Below are positions 22,048 to 33,915 of a DNA stretch of 64,000 nt, one piece after another (positions within the stretch are counted from its first letter, which is position 1; the number at the start of each line of letters is the position of its first letter). The notes under the pieces were generated by a model. The model searched no databases. It worked only from the letters and a program-made list of their open reading frames with translations, and was not told where the DNA came from. Position numbers and translations under genes: made by a program. The DNA comes from Pyropia yezoensis (taxonomy: Eukaryota; Rhodophyta; Bangiophyceae; Bangiales; Bangiaceae): positions 9,166,375 through 9,230,374 of the forward strand of contig CM020619.1 of the NCBI GenBank assembly GCA_009829735.1, given 5' to 3'.

Positions 22048-23250
22048 GTGATTCCAGCCGAACAGGACCCGCTATTCGGTGGGGCCCACTTCAGCGCGGA
22101 GGCGCTCGCCGGAAGCCCGCGGGGCGCCCCCCCCCGCCCCCGCCCGCGTGCTGGCGTGCTCCGTGTACAGTCGCCACGCGCGGCGCTACACCGCCATCCT
22201 AGACGACATGGACGTGGCGTCGTCGGTGATGGCAGCAGAAACCTTTGGCGGCAAGGCCGCCGACGGCATCGGCGCGGCGGCGGCGGCGGCAGCGACGCGC
22301 TGTCCGCGGTGCTCGCGCGCGAGGCGGAGGCGGTGGCCATCTCGTCGCGGTGCAACAAGCTCGTCTGCCTCGACGCGGCCGCGCCGCTGGCGGAGGGGGT
22401 CAAGACCACGGCGGGCGGGGGCGCCCACCGGGTGGCGCTCATCGACGCCGACGGCGGCGACATGGTGGACCTCCTCACCCAGTCGGCGGTCGTCGCGCGG
22501 CTGATGCGGCGGGCTGCGTTTGGGGTGCTCCCGCAGGACGCGGTCGCCGCATCGGCCGCCGTGATGGGTGGCGCGGGCGGGGGAGGCGGCGACACCTCCG
22601 TCGACGCCGGCGTCCCCTCCGCCGCCGACCAGCCGGTGGTGAGCGTGGCCGTGGGCGCGGGCGTGCCACTGCGGGCCGCTCTGGTGCGGCTGCTCCGCGC
22701 CGACGCGGCGACGGTGGCGCTGCTGGGCGTCAACGGCCGCCTCGTCGGCAAGCTCTCGCCCGCCGAGTGCGCGCGCTGCTGGGCGAGGTTCTTGCCGCCG
22801 CCGGAGCCGCGGGCGTGGACACCATCCTCGCCGAGGCGCTGGGCGTCGACGCGACCAGCTGGCTGGCGGTCCAGACCCTGACGAACACCCCCCACGCGTC
22901 GGCGTTTGCCGGCGGGGGGCAGACGCCGCCGCTGCCGTGGGGTGCGCCGCCTCCACCCGCCACCGCTGCAGGGGACTCCTTGTGGGAGAGGCTGGCACCA
23001 GTGACCGGCGACGATGATGGCAGCGCCTCGTCGGATGCGCCGCCGCCCGCTGCGGCTGCCAGCGTCGACCCAAATCAACAACCCGCGCCGGCGGCTGTTG
23101 ACGGCGGTGTCCCATGGGGGGAGGCGCCACCGCCGCCCGCCGTCATTGCGGACAGCAGGGCGGCGCGTGCGGGCATTCCGCCCGCTGCCGCTGGTGTCGC
23201 CACGGCGCTGGGTGCTCTAGAAGTGGCTGTGAGGCGCCAACACGAACTCT

Positions 23251-23281
<31 letters not shown>

Positions 23282-23345
23282 GCGGCGGCGGCGGTGGCGG
23301 CAGCGACGACGACCACCGCGTCTGGGAAGTGCCGCCCGGCCATCA
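22048..23345 (+). CDS. CBS-domain protein, broken by apparent indels
   Basis: Protein-like segments in successive plus frames read as one CBS-pair protein. They are AHFSAEALAGSPRG, then VYSRHARRYTAILDDMDVA, SRCNKLVCLDAAAPLAEGV, ALIDADGGDMVDLLTQSAV, PLRAALVRLLRADAATVAL with GVNGRLVGKLSPAE, and finally VDTILAEALGVDATSW. The layout of a sensor repeat followed by a GRLVGKLS strand fits CBS (adenosyl-ligand) regulators of the CBSX/SNF4 type. Frame switches occur in the C run near 22126, a GGC run near 22285 and near 22770 (GAGTGC where GAGGTGC would restore frame). No ATG is evident, so an upstream exon is likely. The tail after 23250 is Gly/Arg triplet repeat. These look like sequencing errors more than a dead gene. 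Confidence 0.55.
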
Positions 23346-23660
23346 GCCGCCCCACTGGCCGAACCACAGTAGGGCCGAGGGCGGCGGCGGTGGAGAAGAC
23401 GAAGGCAGCCACCGGGTCTTCTGTAGGTCGCCTCGCCGTATGCCGCGCCGCAACCGCGTTGTCGGTAGCGCCGGCGGCGGCGGTAGCTGCGGCGGCGGTA
23501 GTGGCGGCTGCCGCGGTAGCTGCGGCGGCGTCGGTAGCTTGGGCGGCGTCTGTGGCGGCGGCGGCGGTGGTAGCGGCTGCGATGGCGGCGGCGGGGGCGG
23601 CGCTGGCTGCGGCGACAACGGTGGTGGCGGCGGCGACACTCACCGCTTCTCGGGTGCACC
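23246..23660. repeat. GGC/GCG triplet-rich low-complexity tract
   Basis: Interrupted GGC repeats encode Gly, Ala or Arg runs on plus and Pro/Ala runs on minus. All open frames here are composition shadows. The tract probably ends in the 3' part of the CBS-domain gene. Confidence 0.7.
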
Positions 23661-23861
23661 ACCCCGAACCACCGCGTCTCAGGAGGGCCACCTCGCCATT
23701 TGCCGCCCCCGTGGCGCTATGAAAAGTTGGATTCGTTCTCCGATGTAGGAGCGAGCACGGCGGTGGGCACACCTGGCAGTGCAACCGTCACCCTCGGCAC
23801 TCTTGCATCGACGTAAAGAAAAAAACAACAATAAAAAACAAGAGGCTCGCAAACTCGACGC

Positions 23862-25408
23862 TCACACAAACTGTTCGTACTCACCCCCGTAGTCGAAAAA
23901 CAACTCAGACCCCACCTCTATATCGACTGTTGCGACAAGGAAGAGGGCGCCCGGCAGCGTCACTTGGCTAGCCATCAAGACAGGGTCCCAGAGCTGGACC
24001 ATCTCCACGTTAGCGGTGCGCTTCTTACCCGGCGGCACTTGTTCCCGGGCGTCCCTGGTCACACAGCGGGGGTAATTGACCATCCCCGCAGCACAATAGG
24101 GCGCAGGCACAACCCAGATAGGCCTTGAACAAGACTTCAAAGGATCGGGCTGCCTTTCCTTCAACAAAGTTTAAGAAAACGGCCGTGGTTGTGCCACACC
24201 CCCGCCCTCCCAGAAGCGACAGGCCGTCACTACCTCGACAGCTCTCTGTCCCCAATCCCTAGCAGTGGTGAAGAAAGTTCCGGCACCGTAAGTCGTGTGG
24301 TGTGCTGCGGGGTCCTTGGACATGGCCGCATCAATGAGGTCGTCGTACACGACCAACCCAAAGAAGGGAACGACGCTCTCACCGGCGGCAAAACGGCGCT
24401 CAGCAAAAACACCACGCCCACCCCCTGGAACAGATGACCGGCCAACACACACGTCGTGCGACCGCGCGTCGGCGGCAAGCAGTTCAGACACACTGGCCTT
24501 CTGCAGCACGGAGAAGGCTGACATGGGCCACCGGTCGACGGGGGTGTCGTTCAAGTAGACACCCGGGCACGCCAAGGAGAGCGCGTGTTTGTCGTACAGC
24601 TCCTGCATGACGCCTTGAGGTAGGCATGTGTGCTGCGGCGCCCCAGCCGGGTGCTCCCAAAACAGCGACTCTGAGGGGGCGTGGAAGGGAATGCGTACCA
24701 GAGGATTCGTCTTGTGGAACACTGACAACAGCAAGAGCAGAAAAATAAAGATAAAAAACAACAGCGTGATACGTTTAGCCTCTGCCCTCTTCAATGGGGC
24801 CTGTCAACTCCATCCTGCGCACCACACAGCTGTAGTCATAGCCCTTCCTCCGAGTCTTCCTCGGGATCCGAGGGCTCGGGCGACGACAACAGCATGGAAA
24901 TTCCATACTCGGTCGAGCGTTCAGAGCGCGGAAGGCCCCGCTGGTGCGCCAAGAACTCTCGAATCGTGGGAACGTCGCGCCAATGAGCAATGGGCATGCC
25001 GTAAAAAGAGATCGATCGAGAAGGCACAGTGCTGCCTGCCATGGGCACGTCCGTACCTGCAGCCACGCGAGCCGCTTCATCGGCCGCCGGGAGGGGAATC
25101 GCAGGCGGGTCATCCGCCCGCGATGGGCCCACATGGGCCACCTCCATGTCTCCAGCGTCGGCAGCTTGGGTTGCCGCGTCATGCAGAGGCGCATCGCTCG
25201 ACTCGCCGCTCGGCATGACTGCCGGAAAATCCTCAGCAGGTCCCGCCGGCGAGTTAGTCACCGCGCCCAACGCAGCCAACCGCGACGCCGCACGCGTAGC
25301 CACGCCCGACGCCGTACCGGCCACGGCGTCATTGGGCGACGTCGTCGCCGGATGAAGACGCCACGCCACCTTGCGCACCACGCCAGCAGGGATGTCTTCC
25401 TTCTTCAT
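23862..25408 (-). CDS. membrane-anchored SET-domain protein, copy A
   Basis: It begins at ATG 25408 (MKKEDIPAGVV). Exon 1 runs to 24234. A 99-bp intron (24135-24233, GTAGTG...TGAAG, phase 0) leads to exon 2, 24134-23862. Exon 1 needs two one-base corrections in G runs near 24840 and 24788. With these the frames read EEDSEEGYDY and GPIEEAEAKRITLL, and so on. A single membrane helix (ITLLFFIFIFLLLLLSVF) precedes the SET region, which has GRGVFAERRFAAGE, PYCAAGMVNYPRC and the C-terminal ELFFDYGGEYEQF. The usual N-H-S-C motif is replaced, so methyltransferase activity is uncertain. It is probably a lysine methyltransferase-like protein facing cytosol or ER lumen. Confidence 0.65.
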
Positions 25409-25985
25409 AACTGAACTGCCTCGACGCGTACACGCCTGCGTTGCTGGGTGCCGCCGCCTCTAAGCCCCGTAATAGGAGCGAAAAGAGGTCAACAGCGCCA
25501 CGAGGTGTCAATGGGTGCGCGCGGAGAAGGGGGACCACCAGCCGAGTAAAGGTGTCGGGGGTAGGGGGGCAAGGGGGTGGGGAGTAGTCCAGCTACACGG
25601 ACGGTGGGCGAATGGGGAGTGATGGGGGGAAAGAAAGCACGGCAGGGCCCCCCACACGCGCCTTGGCTCCACAGTAGGATGAAGAACCAGTCGCACAAGC
25701 AGAGCGACAATGGATGCTGGCCCGCCCGAGCTGGATAGCTGCCCCCCCAGAAAAAGCCCGTCCAACCCCCAATGGCAAGCCGCGCCCCCCCACAGGCGGT
25801 GACCGGTCGCAACGGGAAGCCGAAGTGGTTTGCTCAAGCTTTGAAGACAAGCAGCGGCTGGGCTGCAAAACGGGTACCACCTCGGCAGCTTGACCGACGC
25901 GTCCCGCGCGAGCTTGCGGCATAGAAGGTCCAGTCGACACGGCCGGCTTGCCCGTTCTGCTTGTCACCGCTAGCACACCGTGTCG
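25409..25985. other. upstream region of SET gene, no gene seen
   Basis: Probable promoter side of the SET-domain gene. GC-rich with short G/C runs and no supported coding frame. Confidence 0.4.
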
Positions 25986-26890
25986 GTGCAGACCACCGCC
26001 GCCTGCCGCTACCGCCGCCCAATGGCGAAGCCCTGTCCTGCTCGCGAGCGTCGGCCCGCCGCCCGGCCGCTCGCGGTCACAACCGGCCGCACGTCGGCCG
26101 CCTCGCCGACACGGCCTCGGCGGCTCGGCCGGTGCCTCCCGCGGGCGGGTGTCGGCCCGCCACCCGTCCGCCGGCGGTCGCCATGGGCAGCAACCTCGGC
26201 GGCTCAGCCGCCGCTTCCCGCAGGCGGGCGTCAGCCCGGCACCCGTCCGCACTCGGTCGCCACCGGCCGCACGTCCGCAGTCTACCGGACACAACCTCTG
26301 CCGCCGCGCCCCGCGGGCGGGCATCGACCTGCCACCCGTCCGCCGACGGTCACCACTGGCAGCACGTCGGCCGTGGCGCCGACACGGCCTGGGCGCCTCG
26401 GCCGCCGCGTCCAGCGGGCGGGCGTCAGCCCGACACCCGTCCGCCCGCGATCGCTACCGGCAGCAGGCTGGCACTGTCGCCGACACGGCCTCGGCTCCGC
26501 GGCCGCCGCGTCCCGCGGGCGCGCGTGGACCCGCCACCCGTCGACCCAAGGTCGCCACTGGAAGCACCTCGGCAGTCTAGCGGAGCACCTCAGCCTCGAC
26601 AGTACGGCCGCCGCGTCCTGCCGGCGTCCACGATCCACCAACCCGCCCACAGTTATGGTGCTGACCACCGCCCACACCTGCCACTGGCAGCACGTCGGCC
26701 ATACCGCCGACACGGCCTCGGCAGCTTGGCCGCCGCGTCGCTCCGGCGTCGGCCGGCCACCTGCCCCCCACGGTCATAGTTCTGACCGCCGCTTGTGCCT
26801 ACAACCGTTGCCATACTCAGCACGTCGGCCGTGGCGCCGACACAGCCTCGGCTTCATCGCGGACGCATCCAGTGCGCGTCAGCCGGGCGC
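25986..26890. repeat. 80-120 bp GC-rich minisatellite, about 9 copies (copy A)
   Basis: Repeats carry the core CCACCCGTCCGCCGGCGGTC, followed by CACC(G)GGC(A/C)GCACGTCGGCC, GCCGACACGGCCTCGG and GGCCGCCGCGTCCCGCGGGC. Starts are spaced about 80-120 bp. Copies are diverged, most strongly to the right. All three plus frames are open through long parts of the array. Confidence 0.8.
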
Positions 26891-27059
26891 CCGGCCGCCC
26901 GCCCACAGGGGCGTTGCGTGCCCTCACGGGCGTCACGCTCGGCACCGAATGAAGCAAACGCTGACAGCGCACGGGCACCGGTCCGGTCCACGTAGCGGGC
27001 GGATAATCGGCCAACCCACTTTCGCAGGAGGAGCCACACCCGCCTCATCGTCAGCGACG

Positions 27060-27200
27060 GAAGATGGGAGGAGAGGGGAAGTGGGCGGGGGGCGGTACAG
27101 CTGAGGGGGGAGGGGGGAGCGGGGGGGCGCAGTGGAAGGGGAGCGGGGGGGCGCAGCGGAAGGGGAGCGGGGGGCGGGGTGGGAGTAGAGGGGGGGGTGG
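27060..27200. repeat. G-rich short tandem repeat (copy A)
   Basis: About four units of GGGGAGCGGGGGGGCGCAGT with GGAAG linkers. Dense G runs on plus make quadruplex formation plausible. The matching tract at 33786-33915 differs in G-run length. Confidence 0.7.
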
Positions 27201-28970
27201 CACCGTTGGACCGCGGTGCACCGGCACAGTTCCAGTGCAGACGCAGTGGCCCCACCGTTCACCCGACGGCTGGGGAAGGCCACGCAGAGCACCGTGCCAG
27301 CTGCGTGCAGAAGACGCCGGACGAGGCGTCCGGTCGACTGACGAGGCCGCGTCGGGAGAGACGCCCAGAGAGTTCTTGACTCCCTGAAACCCGAAACCAC
27401 AACGCAATTCCAAAACATATTCGAAGCTCGAGCTGCGTCGACATAGCAAATCTCCAACAAAACTACCTGCCGTGCGCCCTTGAAGCAAATTGAGACAGCG
27501 ATACAGTCCTCTCGTGTGATCACAACTCCAGAGTTCAAATGCCGGTGTCACGGGTCAAAGCGGAACAATTGCTGATATAACAGACAGACCCGTGGCATCC
27601 CAGCCCCTGCGGGAACTGGAGACAGACAAGAAAGAGCGAAAAACGGCAAGGACTGGCCCAGAGCCCCAACTCATGAGAGTAAACAGACTTGTCCCGTACC
27701 AGGATCAGCGGCGGCCGCCATTCGAACCCACTGTTTCCGACCTCATCCGCCCCCGCTCGCTTGCCCACATCGAGGGTTGCCCGCTAGTCCCTCCCAAGAA
27801 TATAGTCTCCACGACAACCGTACGCCACATCCTGTGGATGGTTAATGGCGTCAGCCTTGGCATCCTTGACAGCGGCGGGCCTGAGGGACACCCCGTCTGT
27901 CCCATATGGTACGAAGTCAGTAGTGTTGCATGTGTCACTATTGACGAGGGCGGGGTGCCGTAGTTTGGCCACAGGTGATACCGTCGCCACGCGGGCAGTG
28001 GAGTCGGGAGGTGTCCATGGTGAGTGCTTGGTTCGGTGTTCTGCGCTCATTCTCAGCTTTGGCTTGGTCGGCGCCCAAGCACACCGATCGGGCCCCGCAT
28101 TGCCGGAGTTAATTACGTTCGACTACGCGCTGCCGTGAACTTCTCTGCGACACTCGGGTCTGTTCTGATGACAAGGCCTAACAACATGGAGTTGTGACTT
28201 TTTTGTAATTATTGCCACAATCATGAAATTGTTGCTGTGGATTTTTTTGTTTCGAGCTCTCTTTTGAGGCGCACCACAGTGAGCGATCCCGCATTATCCT
28301 CAGTCGACCGTTCTGCCGCGCTGCTTTTCCCAGGTGCGTGCCCTGCAGTCGCTGACGGCCGGCTGAGGTGCCCAAATTCGAGTGTTTCCCGTGTGGAAGC
28401 AGCTGGACTCTGTCCTTCTACTGAAACACGAATATTTCTCCACAGATTTTTAGATATGTGCGCCCTTTTGATAGCCAAAGCCGTCAGCGGCCCCCTCTCC
28501 AGGCGCGTCCCCTGCAGCTGCTGACGTCCCTTTGGGGTCCCCGAATTCAAGCACGTCCCGCGGGGGAGGCGCTCGAGTCGCCCCGTGCGTCAAGCGCACC
28601 GCGCCGCCTCTCCTGGAGAACGAGCGCGCGCGCGGTCGTCGCGCCCGCGCACCCCGTTGTCATCGTGGCGCACCCCACGCGTCCTCGGCAGCCAGTCACA
28701 GCTGCTGTACGACATGGATTCTGTGCGTAGTGCCTCTTCTCGTGAGCTGTGTACTTTCTGGTGCGGGATGTGACAGCCGTTCGTCGGAGGGGCCTGAGAT
28801 ACGCTTTGTCGGACAGGCAGCGCGCGACCTAACCACTGTGTGCCGTACGACCTGGGCGCTTGCCACGGGCCTTTTTTGCTCCTTGCTGCGCGTGCCCCCC
28901 CCCCCCCCCCGCTCTTGGCGCTGGCGGTGCTCGTCGCTTGGGGAGGCCGTCGTGCGCGGCGCTCTCTCCC
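27201..28970. other. no confident gene up to the contig end (copy A)
   Basis: A lower-GC stretch at 27380-28300 has several short frames without ATG starts or motifs. A weakly repeated 30-codon segment (at about 28310 and 28490) is better seen in copy B. Confidence 0.4.
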
Positions 28971-29470
28971 NNNNNNNNNNNNNNNNNNNNNNNNNNNNNN
29001 NNNNNNNNNNNNNNNNNNNNNNNNNNNNNNNNNNNNNNNNNNNNNNNNNNNNNNNNNNNNNNNNNNNNNNNNNNNNNNNNNNNNNNNNNNNNNNNNNNNN
29101 NNNNNNNNNNNNNNNNNNNNNNNNNNNNNNNNNNNNNNNNNNNNNNNNNNNNNNNNNNNNNNNNNNNNNNNNNNNNNNNNNNNNNNNNNNNNNNNNNNNN
29201 NNNNNNNNNNNNNNNNNNNNNNNNNNNNNNNNNNNNNNNNNNNNNNNNNNNNNNNNNNNNNNNNNNNNNNNNNNNNNNNNNNNNNNNNNNNNNNNNNNNN
29301 NNNNNNNNNNNNNNNNNNNNNNNNNNNNNNNNNNNNNNNNNNNNNNNNNNNNNNNNNNNNNNNNNNNNNNNNNNNNNNNNNNNNNNNNNNNNNNNNNNNN
29401 NNNNNNNNNNNNNNNNNNNNNNNNNNNNNNNNNNNNNNNNNNNNNNNNNNNNNNNNNNNNNNNNNNNNNN
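28971..29470. other. assembly gap, 500 N
   Basis: Exactly 500 unknown bases, a common placeholder size. The flanks are the ends of the duplicated blocks, so the true gap length is probably negative, meaning the two contigs overlap. Confidence 0.99.
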
Positions 29471-29971
29471 GCAAGCTCTCGCCCGCCGAGTGCGCGCGCT
29501 GCTGGGCGAGGTTCTTGCCGCCGCCGGAGCCGCGGGCGTGGACACCATCCTCGCCGAGGCGCTGGGCGTCGACGCGACCAGCTGGCTGGCGGTCCAGACC
29601 CTGACGAACACCCCCCACGCGTCGGCGTTTGCCGGCGGGGGCAGACGCCGCCGCTGCCGTGGGGTGCGCCGCCTCCACCCGCCACCGCTGCAGGGGACTC
29701 CTTGTGGGAGAGGCTGGCACCAGTGACCGGCGACGATGATGGCAGCGCCTCGTCGGATGCGCCGCCGCCCGCTGCGGCTGCCAGCGTCGACCCAAATCAA
29801 CAACCCGCGCCGGCGGCTGTTGACGGCGGTGTCCCATGGGGGAGGCGCCACCGCCGCCCGCCGTCATTGCGGACAGCAGGGCGGCGCGTGCGGGCATTCC
29901 GCCCGCTGCCGCTGGTGTCGCCACGGCGCTGGGTGCTCTAGAAGTGGCTGTGAGGCGCCAACACGAACTCT

Positions 29972-30002
<31 letters not shown>

Positions 30003-30068
30003 GCGGCGGCGGCGGTGGCGGCAGCGACGACGACCACCGCGTCTGGGAAGTGCCGCCCGGCCATCAGC
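29471..30068 (+). pseudogene. 3' fragment of the CBS-domain gene (copy B)
   Basis: Carries only the VDTILAEALGVDATSW end of the second CBS repeat and the Pro/Ala-rich tail. The 5' part is missing because the contig starts here. It also has one fewer G near 29640, which shifts the frame relative to copy A. It is likely the same gene as at 22.0-23.3 kb and not a paralogue. Confidence 0.6.
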
Positions 30069-30582
30069 CGCCCCACTGGCCGAACCACAGTAGGGCCGAG
30101 GGCGGCGGCGGTGGAGAAGACGAAGGCAGCCACCGGGTCTTCTGTAGGTCGCCTCGCCGTATGCCGCGCCGCAACCGCGTTGTCGGTAGCGCCGGCGGCG
30201 GCGGTAGCTGCGGCGGCGGTAGTGGCGGCTGCCGCGGTAGCTGCGGCGGCGTCGGTAGCTTGGGCGGCGTCTGTGGCGGCGGCGGCGGTGGTAGCGGCTG
30301 CGATGGCGGCGGCGGGGGCGGCGCTGGCTGCGGCGACAACGGTGGTGGCGGCGGCGACACTCACCGCTTCTCGGGTGCACCACCCCGAACCACCGCGTCT
30401 CAGGAGGGCCACCTCGCCATTTGCCGCCCCCGTGGCGCTATGAAAAGTTGGATTCGTTCTCCGATGTAGGAGCGAGCACGGCGGTGGGCACACCTGGCAG
30501 TGCAACCGTCACCCTCGGCACTCTTGCATCGACGTAAAGAAAAAAACAACAATAAAAAACAAGAGGCTCGCAAACTCGACGC

Positions 30583-32130
30583 TCACACAAACTGTTCGTA
30601 CTCACCCCGTAGTCGAAAAACAACTCAGACCCCACCTCTATATCGACTGTTGCGACAAGGAAGAGGGCGCCCGGCAGCGTCACTTGGCTAGCCATCAAGA
30701 CAGGGTCCCAGAGCTGGACCATCTCCACGTTAGCGGTGCGCTTCTTACCCGGCGGCACTTGTTCCCGGGCGTCCCTGGTCACACAGCGGGGGTAATTGAC
30801 CATCCCCCGCAGCACAATAGGGCGCAGGCACAACCCAGATAGGCCTTGAACAAGACTTCAAAGGATCGGGCTGCCTTTCCTTCAACAAAGTTTAAGAAAA
30901 CGGCCGTGGTTGTGCCACACCCCCGCCCTCCCAGAAGCGACAGGCCGTCACTACCTCGACAGCTCTCTGTCCCCAATCCCTAGCAGTGGTGAAGAAAGTT
31001 CCGGCACCGTAAGTCGTGTGGTGTGCTGCGGGGTCCTTGGACATGGCCGCATCAATGAGGTCGTCGTACACGACCAACCCAAAGAAGGGAACGACGCTCT
31101 CACCGGCGGCAAAACGGCGCTCAGCAAAAACACCACGCCCACCCCCTGGAACAGATGACCGGCCAACACACACGTCGTGCGACCGCGCGTCGGCGGCAAG
31201 CAGTTCAGACACACTGGCCTTCTGCAGCACGGAGAAGGCTGACATGGGCCACCGGTCGACGGGGGGTGTCGTTCAAGTAGACACCCGGGCACGCCAAGGA
31301 GAGCGCGTGTTTGTCGTACAGCTCCTGCATGACGCCTTGAGGTAGGCATGTGTGCTGCGGCGCCCCAGCCGGGTGCTCCCAAAACAGCGACTCTGAGGGG
31401 GCGTGGAAGGGAATGCGTACCAGAGGATTCGTCTTGTGGAACACTGACAACAGCAAGAGCAGAAAAATAAAGATAAAAAACAACAGCGTGATACGTTTAG
31501 CCTCTGCCCTCTTCAATGGGGCCTGTCAACTCCATCCTGCGCACCACACAGCTGTAGTCATAGCCCTTCCTCCGAGTCTTCCTCGGGATCCGAGGGCTCG
31601 GGCGACGACAACAGCATGGAAATTCCATACTCGGTCGAGCGTTCAGAGCGCGGAAGGCCCCGCTGGTGCGCCAAGAACTCTCGAATCGTGGGAACGTCGC
31701 GCCAATGAGCAATGGGCATGCCGTAAAAAGAGATCGATCGAGAAGGCACAGTGCTGCCTGCCATGGGCACGTCCGTACCTGCAGCCACGCGAGCCGCTTC
31801 ATCGGCCGCCGGGAGGGGAATCGCAGGCGGGTCATCCGCCCGCGATGGGCCCACATGGGCCACCTCCATGTCTCCAGCGTCGGCAGCTTGGGTTGCCGCG
31901 TCATGCAGAGGCGCATCGCTCGACTCGCCGCTCGGCATGACTGCCGGAAAATCCTCAGCAGGTCCCGCCGGCGAGTTAGTCACCGCGCCCAACGCAGCCA
32001 ACCGCGACGCCGCACGCGTAGCCACGCCCGACGCCGTACCGGCCACGGCGTCATTGGGCGACGTCGTCGCCGGATGAAGACGCCACGCCACCTTGCGCAC
32101 CACGCCAGCAGGGATGTCTTCCTTCTTCAT
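30583..32130 (-). CDS. SET-domain protein, copy B (probable assembly duplicate)
   Basis: Same gene as at 23862-25408. The ATG is at 32130, with equivalent splice sites near 30955 and 30855 and the stop at 30583. It has extra homopolymer indels: one added G near 31262-31267, one added C near 30805 and one missing C near 30605. These break the frame in the SET region, and the last would replace the GEYEQF end. Copy A reads better, which supports sequencing error over real divergence. Confidence 0.55.
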
Positions 32131-32708
32131 AACTGAACTGCCTCGACGCGTACACGCCTGCGTTGCTGGGTGCCGCCGCCTCTAAGCCCCGTAATAGGAG
32201 CGAAAAGAGGTCAACAGCGCCACGAGGTGTCAATGGGTGCGCGCGGAGAAGGGGGACCACCAGCCGAGTAAAGGTGTCGGGGGTAGGGGGGCAAGGGGGT
32301 GGGGAGTAGTCCAGCTACACGGACGGTGGGCGAATGGGGAGTGATGGGGGGAAAGAAAGCACGGCAGGGCCCCCCACACGCGCCTTGGCTCCACAGTAGG
32401 ATGAAGAACCAGTCGCACAAGCAGAGCGACAATGGATGCTGGCCCGCCCGAGCTGGATAGCTGCCCCCCCCAGAAAAAGCCCGTCCAACCCCCAATGGCA
32501 AGCCGCGCCCCCCCACAGGCGGTGACCGGTCGCAACGGGAAGCCGAAGTGGTTTGCTCAAGCTTTGAAGACAAGCAGCGGCTGGGCTGCAAAACGGGTAC
32601 CACCTCGGCAGCTTGACCGACGCGTCCCGCGCGAGCTTGCGGCATAGAAGGTCCAGTCGACACGGCCGGCTTGCCCGTTCTGCTTGTCACCGCTAGCACA
32701 CCGTGTCG

Positions 32709-33620
32709 GTGCAGACCACCGCCGCCTGCCGCTACCGCCGCCCAATGGCGAAGCCCTGTCCTGCTCGCGAGCGTCGGCCCGCCGCCCGGCCGCTCGCGGT
32801 CACAACCGGCCGCACGTCGGCCGCCTCGCCGACACGGCCTCGGCGGCTCGGCCGGTGCCTCCCGCGGGCGGGTGTCGGCCCGCCACCCGTCCGCCGGCGG
32901 TCGCCATGGGCAGCAACCTCGGCGGCTCAGCCGCCGCTTCCCGCAGGCGGGCGTCAGCCCGGCACCCGTCCGCACTCGGTCGCCACCGGCCGCACGTCCG
33001 CAGTCTACCGGACACAACCTCTGCCGCCGCGCCCCGCGGGCGGGCATCGACCTGCCACCCGTCCGCCGACGGTCACCACTGGCAGCACGTCGGCCGTGGC
33101 GCCGACACGGCCTGGGCGCCTCGGCCGCCGCGTCCAGCGGGCGGGCGTCAGCCCGACACCCGTCCGCCCGCGATCGCTACCGGCAGCAGGCTGGCACTGT
33201 CGCCGACACGGCCTCGGCTCCGCGGCCGCCGCGTCCCGCGGGCGCGCGTGGACCCGCCACCCGTCGACCCAAGGTCGCCACTGGAAGCACCTCGGCAGTC
33301 TAGCGGAGCACCTCAGCCTCGACAGTACGGCCGCCGCGTCCTGCCGGCGTCCACGATCCACCAACCCGCCCACAGTTATGGTGCTGACCACCGCCCACAC
33401 CTGCCACTGGCAGCACGTCGGCCATACCGCCGACACGGCCTCGGCAGCTTGGCCGCCGCGTCGCTCCGGCGTCGGCCGGCCACCTGCCCCCCCACGGTCA
33501 TAGTTCTGACCGCCGCTTGTGCCTACAACCGTTGCCATACTCAGCACGTCGGCCGTGGCGCCGACACAGCCTCGGCTTCATCGCGGACGCATCCAGTGCG
33601 CGTCAGCCGGGCGCCCGGCC
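32709..33620. repeat. 80-120 bp minisatellite (copy B)
   Basis: Same array as 25986-26890, with the same number and order of variants. An identical variant order in both blocks is a strong sign that they are one locus. Confidence 0.8.
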
Positions 33621-33785
33621 GCCCGCCCACAGGGGCGTTGCGTGCCCTCACGGGCGTCACGCTCGGCACCGAATGAAGCAAACGCTGACAGCGCACGGGC
33701 ACCGGTCCGGTCCACGTAGCGGGCGGATAATCGGCCAACCCACTTTCGCAGGAGGAGCCACACCCGCCTCATCGTCAGCGACGGA

Positions 33786-33915
33786 AGATGGGAGGAGAGG
33801 GGAAGTGGGCGGGGGGGCGGTACAGCTGAGGGGGGAGGGGGGAGCGGGGGGGCGCAGTGGAAGGGGAGCGGGGGGGCGCAGCGGAAGGGGAGCGGGGGGG
33901 CGGGGTGGGAGTAGA
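33786..33915. repeat. G-rich short tandem repeat (copy B)
   Basis: Equivalent of 27060-27200. G runs are one base longer at several places. Confidence 0.7.

Larger units (their letters stand above)
22748..28970. repeat. copy A of a 6.2-kb block duplicated across the N gap
   Basis: Nearly identical to 29471-35695 at an offset of about 6.72 kb. Differences seen are almost all single-base changes in homopolymer length (for example 6 versus 5 G near 22917/29639, and 4 versus 5 C near 24085/30805). It ends exactly at the N run. Most simply this is the right end of one contig that should have been merged with the next. Confidence 0.95.

Noticed and set aside
27715-27745. tRNA-like GTTCGAAT string (also near 571 and 54145)
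   Set aside because: No pairing T-stem, anticodon arm or acceptor stem could be built at any of the three places.
27592-28050. Small genes or a retroelement remnant in lower-GC DNA
   Set aside because: Starts are not ATG, no protease/RT/integrase motifs appear, and no matching LTRs were found on reading both sides.
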